In this document: positions 8,559 to 15,506 of the stretch, in pieces
Position numbering within the stretch: the first letter of the stretch is position 1
How the letters are laid out: every line of letters begins with the position of its first letter
Source: JAYVYM01 sp046593925
GTDB taxonomy: Bacteria > Actinomycetota > Actinomycetes > Mycobacteriales > SCTD01
Reading direction: 5' to 3'
Assembly: GCA_046593925.1 (NCBI GenBank)
Contig: JBKJQN010000009.1
Coordinates: forward strand, 1 to 49,050
Length of the DNA stretch: 49,050 nucleotides
Notes under the pieces: generated by a model
Seen by the model: the letters and a program-made list of their open reading frames with translations, nothing else
What the model was told of the DNA's origin: nothing
The model's database searches: none
Position numbers and translations under genes: made by a program

Positions 8559-9232
8559 GCGGCCCCGAGCAGGACACCGCGCCGCCCGTGCCCGGGGGAG
8601 TTGAGGGGGGTGCCCCCACGACGACTCCCCCGACGGCGGTGCGCAAGCTCAGGTCACCCGCGTCGCTTGCGCTCGCCGACCTCGCGGCGCTGTTCGAGGA
8701 CCTGCAGACCAGCCTGAAGTGCTGCGAACGGCTCGTCAGCGAGCTGGCGGCACCCGAACCGGACGAGCTGACTCTCGAGGCATACTGGACGACCGCGGTC
8801 CTGTCGTACGCCCGGTGCTTCGCGCCCGGGCCACGCGGCACCGGTCTGACCGAGGCCGACATCGCCGAGACCAAGCTCGCCGGTGACGTCGCCGGCTGGC
8901 ACCGGACGCTGCTCACCTTGCGCGAGCGCTACGCCGACCCGGCCGTCAACCCGCGCGAGTCTTTCTCGGTCGGGGCGGCGCAGGACGCCACCGGTCACGC
9001 GGAGGGCATCGCGGTGGCGTCGTCCCGGCAGCCGCAGCTCGACGAGGTCAGTGTCCGGCAGACCGGCGCTGTCGCGTTCGCGCTGAGCCGGCTGGTCGAC
9101 GAGCGCCTCGCGGCCCAGCAGGGCGTCGTGTTCACTGCGGTGGCCGCGATGGCCCGGCCGGCGCTGGACAAGCTGCCGCTCCTGCAGCTAGCCCGGCAGG
9201 GGCCGGCGGCGGAAGACGCCCCCGCAGACTGA
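8555..9232 (+). CDS. Unrecognised 225-aa protein coupled to groEL
   Basis: The ATG overlaps the groEL stop (ATGA) and the gene ends just before the operon terminator, so it belongs to the monooxygenase transcript. The protein starts with a Pro/Gly/Thr-rich tail of about 30 residues. The rest looks mostly alpha-helical, with the Cys pair KCCERL, a YWTTAVLSYARCF segment and WHRTLLTLRERYADPAVNPRE. The arrangement of charged Arg/His/Asn residues in an all-helical frame loosely recalls HEPN-like proteins, but I do not recognise the family with confidence. No signal peptide or membrane segment is seen. A function in monooxygenase maturation or in regulation is suggested only by position. Confidence 0.8.
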   Translation: MSGPEQDTAPPVPGGVEGGAPTTTPPTAVRKLRSPASLALADLAALFEDLQTSLKCCERLVSELAAPEPDELTLEAYWTTAVLSYARCFAPGPRGTGLTEADIAETKLAGDVAGWHRTLLTLRERYADPAVNPRESFSVGAAQDATGHAEGIAVASSRQPQLDEVSVRQTGAVAFALSRLVDERLAAQQGVVFTAVAAMARPALDKLPLLQLARQGPAAEDAPAD

Positions 9233-9259
9233 CTGACGGCCTGTCAGCGCCACCCGACG

Positions 9260-9295
9260 CGAACCGCCCCTGCCGACATCGGCAGGGGCGGTTCG
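9260..9295. terminator. Perfect hairpin terminator between convergent genes
   Basis: A perfect 17-bp stem (9260-9276 and 9279-9295) with a 2-base loop separates the end of the prm operon from the end of terD, which converges on it. The symmetric stem without a T-run fits a bidirectional actinobacterial terminator. It defines the probable 3' end of the monooxygenase operon. Confidence 0.85.
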
Positions 9296-9326
9296 GCGTG
9301 GCGGGCCGGTCTGGTGGTGCGGCCGG

Positions 9327-9902
9327 TCAGACGCTGACGCCGAAGTCCTGCGCGATGCCCTTGAGGCCGCTGGCGTAGCCCTGCCCGACCGCGCGGAACT
9401 TCCACTCCCCGCTGCTGCGGTACAGCTCGCCGAAGACCATCGCGGTCTCAGACGAGGCGTCCTCGGACAGGTCGTAGCGCGCGAGCTCGGCGCCGCCCGC
9501 CTGGTTGACGATCCGGATGAAGGCGTTGCGGACCTGTCCGAAGGACTGCGAGCGGCTCTCGGCGTCATAGATCGACACCGGGAAGACGATCTTGTCGACG
9601 GCACTGGGCACGGTCGCCAGGTCGACGTTGACCTGCTCGTCGTCGCCCTCGCCGGCACCGGTCAGGTTGTCGCCCAGGTGCTTGACCGAGCCGTCCGCGC
9701 TCGCCAGGTTGTTGAAGAAGACGAAGTCCTTGTCGCCGGTGACCTTGCCGGCGGCGTCGACCAGGATCGCGGAGGCGTCCAGGTCGAAGTCGGTGCCGGT
9801 CGTGCTGCGGATGTCCCAGCCCAGGCCGACCGTCACGGCCGTCAGGCCCGGGGCCGCCTTGGTCAGCGACACGTTGCCACCCTTGCTCAGTGAGACGCCC
9901 AT
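9327..9902 (-). CDS. terD: TerD-family stress protein
   Basis: A 191-aa TerD/CABP domain protein of full length. It begins MGVSLSKGGNVSL, carries the calcium-binding pattern in DFDLDASA and the second acidic block in GEGDDEQVNVDL, and ends with FRAVGQGYASGLKG and DFGVSV, all hallmarks of the family. TerD proteins bind Ca2+ and are linked to tellurite, oxidative-stress and envelope responses, though their molecular role is still debated. The gene has a GAGGAG ribosome site and stands alone, with no terZABC neighbours. It converges on the prm operon and is divergent from the photolyase-like gene. Confidence 0.93.
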   Translation of the reverse strand: MGVSLSKGGNVSLTKAAPGLTAVTVGLGWDIRSTTGTDFDLDASAILVDAAGKVTGDKDFVFFNNLASADGSVKHLGDNLTGAGEGDDEQVNVDLATVPSAVDKIVFPVSIYDAESRSQSFGQVRNAFIRIVNQAGGAELARYDLSEDASSETAMVFGELYRSSGEWKFRAVGQGYASGLKGIAQDFGVSV

Positions 9903-10023
9903 CGGTGTGCTGCTCCTCTACCTCGGGCGGCGCATGGCGCGCCGCTCATCATCACTGTCCCCCGTACGACGCCCGGGCACGCCCCGACGTGCCCGCCGGA
10001 CGACCGCGGGGCACGATCCAGGT

Positions 10024-11211
10024 GTGTCCCTGCTGCCCCCGCCGCCCGACGACCGCGACGGGGTGACGGCCTGGGTTCGTACGCACCTCGGGCACCTGAC
10101 CTGTGACGAGGTGGCGCCGTCGCCGGTACGGGGCGGCCAGGTCGCCGCCGACAGCGCGCTGGCAACCCTGGACGTCTCGGGCTACGCGGCACGCCGCAGC
10201 ACGGTTTTTCCGGTCGAGCGGCGGGGGGCGAGCCGGCTGTCGCCGTACATCCGGCATGGGCTGCTGCCGCTGCCCGCGGTGTGGCAGGCGGTGGCCGACG
10301 CGCCCGTGAAGGACCGTGCGAAGTTCCGCGACGAGCTGCTGTGGCAGGAGTACGCCCGGCACGTCTACGCCCGGGTCGGCCGCGCGAACGCCGAGCCGCT
10401 GCGCTTCGCCGCCCCGGTCGGGACCGGCCCCTGGCAGGGCGAGCCGTGGCCCGCCGAGATGTCGTGCATGGCCGAGACGACCGACGAGCTGCACCACGAG
10501 GGCTGGCTGGTCAACCAGAGCCGGATGTGGCTGTCGTCGCAGTGGGCTGTGCGGGCTGGCCGCGACTGGCGCGAAGGCGCGCAGGAGATGTACCGCCACC
10601 TGCTGGACGGCTCCGCCGCCGCAAACCGGCTCGGCTGGCAGTGGACCGTCGGGACGGGCACCGGCAAGGTGTACGGCTTCAGCCGCTGGCAGGTCGAGAA
10701 GCGCGCACCGGGCTTGTGCCGCGACTGCCCGCTGAGTCGTCGGTGCCCGATCCAGGACTGGCCGAGCGTCGAGGCCGGTTCCCCCGTGGAGTCACCGCCG
10801 GGCCTGTCGGGCGGGCCCACCGACGCCGGCCCGCTGGTGCCCGAGGTCACCGGGGCGCCGGAGGCGGTCTGGCTGACCGCCGAGTCGCTCGGCGACACCG
10901 ATCCGGCGCTGGCCGCGCACCCGGAGCTGCCGGCGGTGTTCGTGTTCGACGAGCCGCTGCTGGCCCGGCTGCGGCTGTCGGGCAAGCGGCTGGTGTTCCT
11001 GGCCGAGTCGCTCGCCGAGCTCGGCGCCGAGGTACGGCTCGGCGACCCGGTCACCGAGCTGCGCGGCCGGCCGCTCGCGACCACCTGGACCTACGTTCCT
11101 GGCTGGAAGCGCCGCGCCGCCGTGCTCGACCTGGTGGCCCTGCACCCCTGGCCGTGGCTGCGCCGGCCGGGCAGCGGGTCGCTGCGGTCCTACAGCGCGT
11201 GGGCGCGATGA
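10024..11211 (+). CDS. Photolyase/cryptochrome-like protein with swapped domain order
   Basis: A 395-aa protein. Residues about 60-250 match the C-terminal FAD-binding domain of photolyases: LSPYIRHGLL, FRDELLWQEYARHVYAR, GWLVNQSRMWLSSQWA and DGSAAANRLGWQWTVGTGTG. Residues about 277-395 look like the N-terminal alpha/beta antenna domain, with AVWLTAESLGDTDPAL and VFVFDEPLLARLRLSGKR followed by LVFLAESLAELG. The domains are therefore in the reverse of the usual order. Between them is Cys232-X2-Cys235-X5-Cys241, a possible Fe-S or zinc site. The GTG at 10024 is chosen because upstream codons in this frame are non-homologous and the next gene follows closely. Light-driven DNA repair or flavin signalling is possible; activity is not proven. 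Confidence 0.82.
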   Translation: MSLLPPPPDDRDGVTAWVRTHLGHLTCDEVAPSPVRGGQVAADSALATLDVSGYAARRSTVFPVERRGASRLSPYIRHGLLPLPAVWQAVADAPVKDRAKFRDELLWQEYARHVYARVGRANAEPLRFAAPVGTGPWQGEPWPAEMSCMAETTDELHHEGWLVNQSRMWLSSQWAVRAGRDWREGAQEMYRHLLDGSAAANRLGWQWTVGTGTGKVYGFSRWQVEKRAPGLCRDCPLSRRCPIQDWPSVEAGSPVESPPGLSGGPTDAGPLVPEVTGAPEAVWLTAESLGDTDPALAAHPELPAVFVFDEPLLARLRLSGKRLVFLAESLAELGAEVRLGDPVTELRGRPLATTWTYVPGWKRRAAVLDLVALHPWPWLRRPGSGSLRSYSAWAR

Positions 11212-11230
11212 CACGGCGCGACGGCGCGCG

Positions 11231-11632
11231 GTGAGCGTCCCGAGCAAGCCGTGCGCCGTCTGCGGGCGCACGATCACCTGGCGCAAGAAGTGGGAGCGTG
11301 ACTGGGATGCTGTGCGCTCCTGCTCGGCCGCCTGCCGCCGCGCCGGGGTCTCCCCCACCGATGCGGCGCTTGAGCAGTCGGTGCTGGCGCTGCTCGGCGC
11401 CCGCGCGGCCGACGCCACGATCTGCCCGTCCGAGGCCGCCCACGCGGTCGGTGGTGACGACTGGCGCCGGCTGATGGAACCGGCCCGCGCGGCCGCGCGG
11501 CGGCTGGTGGCGTCCGGCGACATCGAGATCACCCAGGGCGGCCGGGTCGTGGACCCGTCGACCGCCAAAGGCCCGATCCGGGTCCGCCTGGTCGCCCGCG
11601 CTCTTGAGCCGGAGCGCGTCCGCCGGCGCTGA
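11231..11632 (+). CDS. DUF2256-DUF3253 fusion protein
   Basis: A 133-aa protein made of two small domains. Residues about 7-38 are DUF2256, a Cys-rich zinc-binding motif (CAVCGRTITWRKKWERDW then CSAAC). Residues about 45-125 are DUF3253, a winged-helix-like domain with TICPSEAAHAVG, WRRLMEPARAAARRL and IEITQGGRVVDP. The GTG at 11231 is 19 bases after the photolyase-like gene, so the two are likely cotranscribed. DUF2256 genes are often neighbours of cryptochrome/photolyase genes, which suggests a partner that binds nucleic acid or the flavoprotein. No biochemical function is established. Confidence 0.87.
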   Translation: MSVPSKPCAVCGRTITWRKKWERDWDAVRSCSAACRRAGVSPTDAALEQSVLALLGARAADATICPSEAAHAVGGDDWRRLMEPARAAARRLVASGDIEITQGGRVVDPSTAKGPIRVRLVARALEPERVRRR

Positions 11633-11729
11633 GGGCTCGACCGTCATTCAGCGCCATGACCCCCGGCGTCTCGTGGGCCTGCCGTCACCAGCCGCCGGAC
11701 GAGGACCACTCCGGGCGGGCCGGCTTGAG

Positions 11730-11849
11730 ATCGTGTGCTTGCCTTTAAAGTCAAGCACACAATGTCCGATGGCTTTCTGGCTGGCCAGCGTGACGCCGTC
11801 GACCACCGGCGGCCTTTGCGTGCTGGCACTACGGCCGTGACACACAAAG
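11730..11849. repeat. Dispersed two-hairpin element, copy A
   Basis: A 37-base palindromic core (11730-11766) contains GTGTGCTTG (11733-11741) and CAAGCACAC (11752-11760) around a TTTAAA-rich centre, and ends in AATGTC. A second hairpin, CTTTGCGTG (11814-11822) with CACACAAAG (11841-11849), starts 47 bases after the core. The same layout recurs at 24113-24234. The two cores align without gaps, with about 27 of 37 bases identical by hand count. It lies in a non-coding gap and its function is unknown. Confidence 0.75.
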
Positions 11850-11953
11850 TCAGGCGCGGCCCGACGTGTGTCCGACGCCCGCGGTTCACGATCGTCCTGA
11901 GCACGCACGCCGTGGTGTCCGAGAGGTGTCCAGCGGCCCGATCGACCTGGCGT

Positions 11954-12043
11954 GACGTTGCAGGCCGGCGTTCGTCCCCCGGGAAGCCCGACCGCGCCGA
12001 CGCTCGCCCCGGGAAGCCCGACTGGGTTGACGACGTTGCAGGC
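11954..12043. repeat. Nested direct repeats upstream of the dsbA-like gene
   Basis: GACGTTGCAGGC occurs at 11954-11965 and again at 12032-12043. Between them CCCCGGGAAGCCCGAC occurs at 11977-11992 and 12007-12022. The order is A-B-B-A, all in the same orientation, ending three bases before the ATG of the next gene. This may be a local duplication or a regulatory array. Confidence 0.7.
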
Positions 12044-12046
12044 TGC

Positions 12047-12754
12047 ATGGACATGCAGGTCGAGATCTGGTCCGACGTCGTCTGCCCGTGGTGCTACATC
12101 GGTAAGCGCAGGTTCGAGGCGGCGCTGGCCCGGTTCGCTCACCGCGACAAGGTCGAGCTGGTGTGGCGCAGCTTCGAGCTCGACCAATCCGCGCCGCCGA
12201 GCACCACCGAGCAGGGCGGGTATGCCGAGCGACTGGCCGCCAAGTACGGCCGTTCTGTCGCTGAGGCGCAGTCGATGATCGACGCCATGACTGCGACAGC
12301 AGCCCAGGAGGGGCTGGACTTCCGCTTCGACCTGGCCCGCCCGGGCAACACCTTCGACGCCCACCGGCTGCTGCACCTGGCGCTCGAGCACGGGCTGCAG
12401 GAGGCTCTGAAGGAGCGGCTGGACCGGGCGACGTTCAGCGAGGGCTCGCCGGCATCCGACCACGCCGCGCTGCGGGCGCTGGCCGTGGAGGTCGGCGTAC
12501 CGGCCGACGAGGTCGACGCCGTCTTGGCGTCCGACTGCTACGCCGACGCCGTACGCGCCGATGAGGCGCAGGCCGGGGCGTACGGCATCTCCGGGGTGCC
12601 GTTCTTCGTGGTCGACGGGAAGTACGGCATCTCCGGCGCCCAGCCCGCCGACCTTGTGCTGCAGGCCCTCGAGCAGGCCTGGGCTGATCGTGCGCCGCTG
12701 ACACTGGTGAATGCCGGTGGGCCCGGCTGCGAGGGCGACGCCTGCGCCGTCTGA
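12047..12754 (+). CDS. DsbA-family thiol oxidoreductase, FrnE type
   Basis: A 235-aa cytoplasmic protein of the FrnE/DsbA group. The redox motif CPWC lies in IWSDVVCPWCYIGKRRF near the N-terminus, an inserted helical domain follows, and the cis-Pro loop GVPFFVVDGKYGISGAQP lies near the C-terminus. A further Cys pair (GCEGDACAV) ends the protein. FrnE proteins act in disulfide exchange and oxidative-stress tolerance or in polyketide tailoring. The ATG at 12047 gives the usual family start; a second ATG two codons later (12053) is equally possible. The upstream non-coding gap has unusual direct repeats but no clear promoter. Confidence 0.9.
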   Translation: MDMQVEIWSDVVCPWCYIGKRRFEAALARFAHRDKVELVWRSFELDQSAPPSTTEQGGYAERLAAKYGRSVAEAQSMIDAMTATAAQEGLDFRFDLARPGNTFDAHRLLHLALEHGLQEALKERLDRATFSEGSPASDHAALRALAVEVGVPADEVDAVLASDCYADAVRADEAQAGAYGISGVPFFVVDGKYGISGAQPADLVLQALEQAWADRAPLTLVNAGGPGCEGDACAV

Positions 12755-12760
12755 ACCGGC

Positions 12761-13147
12761 TCAGGCCGTTGGTGCCCCGGGCGGGCCGTACGGCGCGCTC
12801 CCGTACGGGGCCGGGCCGCCGCCGGCCGGTGGACCGCCCGCTGCCAGGGAGTCGGCTATCCGCGTGGTGTTCTCCGCGATCCGGAACAGCAGGGCGATCA
12901 ACTCGAGGTAGACGCGCGCGAACACGAGGTACAGCAGCGCCCCGATCGGCGCCAGCACCAGGCCGAGGATCGCACTGCCCGCGCCTCGGCTGGCGAGAGA
13001 GACGAAGAACAGCACGGCACCCAGGCCGATCACGACCATCACCACGACGTAGATGACCTTCAGGAACTTCAAGGTGATGAAGTGCTTGAAGTCAAGGTCG
13101 AAGAGGCCGGCCACCAGCCCCTTGCCTTCCAGCTGCGGACTTGCCAT
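12761..13147 (-). CDS. DUF4282 membrane protein
   Basis: A 128-aa protein with two hydrophobic segments (about residues 25-50 and 58-85), typical of DUF4282: FDLDFKHFITLKFLKVIY leads into the first helix and the loop after it carries SLASRGAG. The C-terminal 30 residues are Pro/Gly/Tyr/Ala-rich (PAPYGSAPYGPP), probably disordered and cytoplasmic. An AGGGAGA ribosome site supports the ATG at 13147. The function of the family is unknown. The gene is convergent with the dsbA-like gene (six-base gap) and divergent from the DUF885 peptidase gene. Confidence 0.87.
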   Translation of the reverse strand: MASPQLEGKGLVAGLFDLDFKHFITLKFLKVIYVVVMVVIGLGAVLFFVSLASRGAGSAILGLVLAPIGALLYLVFARVYLELIALLFRIAENTTRIADSLAAGGPPAGGGPAPYGSAPYGPPGAPTA

Positions 13148-13235
13148 CTGCGTCTCCCTAGACCCCGCGACGTACGGGGCCTGAATCGTAGGACCCAGGA
13201 CCGCCGCAGCGGGGATGTTGCGTAGCGTCGGAGGT

Positions 13236-14720
13236 GTGGAGCCCCGCCTGCGCGCCCTGGCCGACCTGTCCGTCCCCGAGGTACGCGAGTACGCCGGCCT
13301 GCACGAGTACGACGGGGTGCTGCAGGACCTGTCGCCCGCGGGGGTCACGGCCGGCCTCGCCGCACTGGGGGGTCCCCCGCTGGACGACTCCCACGACGAG
13401 GCGCACCTGGCCGCCTTCGAGGCGGGTGCGCGGGTGGGGTACGCCGAGCTGGAGCAGCACCGGTGGAACCCGGCGCTGCACCTGGCCAACCTCGACCTTG
13501 CCGGCTACGACCGGGACTACGCGCCGCAGGCCGAGCGCGACGCCGCGCGGGCCAGGCACCTCGCGGCCTGGCCCGACGGCGTAGACATGGCACTGGAGGC
13601 ACTGGAGGCACTGGACCGGGTGCCGCGCGACGTGGCCCTCGGCCTGCTGGGTGGCGTACGGGGACTCGCCGACGGCGTCACCGACGAGCCGGCCCTGCGG
13701 GCGCACGCCCGGCTCGTCGCGCACATCGAGGGCGCCGCGACCGACGGCGAGCCTGATGCCAGCCTCGGCGCCGACGGCCTCGCGCGGCTGATGGGCGTCC
13801 CGGAGGCGCTCGAGGTCGACCTCGGCGCGCTGGCGCGCGATGCCGATGCGGAGCGTGACCGGCTGCGCGAACTGCTGGCCGACGCCTGCGGGCGGATCGC
13901 ACCCGGGCGGCCGGTTGCGGAGACCCTGACGGTGCTCGAGCAGGACCACCCGGACGCGGAGGGCGTGCTCGCGGAGGCGCGCACCCAGACCGCCGAGGTC
14001 ATCGACTGGTGTGCGCGTACCGCTCTGGTGCCGTACACCGACGGCGAGTGCCGGGTGGGCCGCTCCCCGGCGTCGCGCTCATCGGCGATGGCGATGCTGT
14101 CGTGGGCGGCCCCGGGCGAGCCCGAGGGCCCGTCCTGGTACTACGTGACGCCCCCCGACCCGTCCTGGCCGGCAGCCGACCAGGACGCCTGGCTGTCGGT
14201 CTTCAGCCGGGCGACGCTGCCGGCCGTCTGCCTGCACGAGGTCGCGCCGGGGCACTTCTCGCACAGCCGGGCGCTGCGGCACGTCACGTCACCGGTCCGC
14301 CAGGTGCTGATGAGCCCGTCCTTCGTCGAGGGCTGGGCGCACTACGGCGAGCAGATGGCCCTCGAGGAAGGCTTTCGCGACGGTGACCCGCTGCTGCAGG
14401 CCGGCGTGGCCATCGAGGCCCTGGTCCGGGTCACCCGGCTCGCGGCGGCGCTCGGCATCCACGAGGGCTCGATGACGGTCGCCGAGGCCGCGAGCCGCTT
14501 CACCGCGGATGCCGGCCTGCACGGCGAGGCGGCGCTGTCGGAGGCCCGACGGGCAACCTGGGACCCGACGTACGGCCGGTACACCTGGGGCAAGTTGGAG
14601 ATCCTGCGGCTGCGCGAACGGGCCCGCACGTCGCCCGGCTTCGACCTGGCCGGCTTCCACCGCGACCTGCTGGCGCTCGGTGCACCGCCGCTCGGCCTGC
14701 TGGACGCTGCCCTCAGCTGA
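13236..14720 (+). CDS. DUF885-family zinc metallopeptidase-like protein
   Basis: A 494-aa protein of the DUF885 family. The zinc motif HExxPGH is His334-Glu335-Val-Ala-Pro-Gly-His340 in LHEVAPGHFSHS, followed by the conserved EGWAHYGEQMALEEGF block that supplies the third ligand. No signal peptide is seen, so a cytosolic role is likely. Members are thought to be peptidases but few have been tested. A TAGCGT box at 13222-13227 followed by GTG at 13236 looks like a leaderless promoter and favours this start over the ATG at 13215, which would add seven residues. The stop overlaps the end of the convergent SGNH gene by eight bases. Confidence 0.87.
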   Translation: MEPRLRALADLSVPEVREYAGLHEYDGVLQDLSPAGVTAGLAALGGPPLDDSHDEAHLAAFEAGARVGYAELEQHRWNPALHLANLDLAGYDRDYAPQAERDAARARHLAAWPDGVDMALEALEALDRVPRDVALGLLGGVRGLADGVTDEPALRAHARLVAHIEGAATDGEPDASLGADGLARLMGVPEALEVDLGALARDADAERDRLRELLADACGRIAPGRPVAETLTVLEQDHPDAEGVLAEARTQTAEVIDWCARTALVPYTDGECRVGRSPASRSSAMAMLSWAAPGEPEGPSWYYVTPPDPSWPAADQDAWLSVFSRATLPAVCLHEVAPGHFSHSRALRHVTSPVRQVLMSPSFVEGWAHYGEQMALEEGFRDGDPLLQAGVAIEALVRVTRLAAALGIHEGSMTVAEAASRFTADAGLHGEAALSEARRATWDPTYGRYTWGKLEILRLRERARTSPGFDLAGFHRDLLALGAPPLGLLDAALS

Positions 14721-15474
14721 CCGGGCCGTACTCCGGGCGCTTCGCGGTCACGCCGTCACCGGAGGACTGCCCGCGCAGCCGGCGGTTCAGCCAGGGCGCG
14801 AAGTGGGTGCGCAGCCACACCGCCTCCGCCCTGGCGACTTCGTGCGGCCGCCGAGGCGCCGGGGCCGGCAGCGGCTGTCGCCAGTCGGGCGTGGCGCCGG
14901 GCAGCCCGAGGGTGTCGGCGAGGGCCGCGGCGATCCGTTCGTGACCGAGCGCGTTGGCGTGCAGCCGGTCCTCGCTCCACAGCCGCGGGTCGCCCGCCAC
15001 GGGGTGCGCGCCGACGTCGGCGACCAGCGCACCCGTCCGAGCCGCCGCGCCCCGTACCCGCTCGTTGAAGGCTGCCATCCGCGCCCGGAGCGGCCGGGCG
15101 ATGGGCATCACGCGGCTCGTGTCGGGCACCGTGATCGTCAGGACCGTCGCCCCGGCGCCGACCAGTGCCGCGAGCAGCGCCTCGACGTCCGCCACCACGA
15201 CGTCGAGGTCGCAGGACGGCCGCAGCAGGTCGTTGACGCCAGCGAACACCGTGGCGAGGTCCGGCTGCAGCTCCAGCGCCCTCGGCAGCTGCTCGGCGCG
15301 CACCTGCGCGACCAGCCGGCCGCGCACCGCGAGGTTGGCGTACAGCAGGCCGGGGCTGGCCTGGCCGACCTGCGCCGCCAGCCGGTCGGCCCAGCCCCGC
15401 CAGCTACCGGCGCCGTCCGGGTCGTCCAGGCCCTCGGTCGAGCTGTCGCCGATCGCCACGTACCTCGAGAACAT
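14713..15474 (-). CDS. SGNH/GDSL-family hydrolase
   Basis: A 253-aa esterase-like protein. Block I is AIGDSSTEG (catalytic Ser near residue 10), block II Gly lies in NLAVRGRL, block III is GVNDLL (oxyanion Asn), and block V is DRLHANALGH with the catalytic Asp and His. There is no signal peptide, so it acts inside the cell. The ATG at 15474 gives the usual start just before block I; an in-frame ATG eight codons upstream (15498) is possible but would leave only eight bases to the divergent ABC1 gene. The substrate is unknown; relatives act on acyl esters or lipids. Confidence 0.88.
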   Translation of the reverse strand: MFSRYVAIGDSSTEGLDDPDGAGSWRGWADRLAAQVGQASPGLLYANLAVRGRLVAQVRAEQLPRALELQPDLATVFAGVNDLLRPSCDLDVVVADVEALLAALVGAGATVLTITVPDTSRVMPIARPLRARMAAFNERVRGAAARTGALVADVGAHPVAGDPRLWSEDRLHANALGHERIAAALADTLGLPGATPDWRQPLPAPAPRRPHEVARAEAVWLRTHFAPWLNRRLRGQSSGDGVTAKRPEYGPVS

Positions 15475-15506
15475 GTCGTGAGCCTGGCACGGACACACTC
15501 GCTCCC

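Larger units (their letters stand above)
11633..12046. other. Long non-coding gap holding a dispersed repeat and direct repeats
   Basis: A 414-base gap between the DUF2256-DUF3253 gene and the dsbA-like gene. The open frames crossing it do not resemble proteins and run over palindromes. It contains the two-hairpin element at 11730-11849, a further inverted repeat GACACAC (11839-11845) / GTGTGTC (11866-11872), and a nested set of direct repeats at 11954-12043. I see no gene here. Confidence 0.7.

Noticed and set aside
11735..12046. N-terminal extension of the dsbA-like gene to an ATG at 11735
   Set aside because: The extension would translate the palindromic repeat and direct repeats, and the DsbA homology starts only at 12047.
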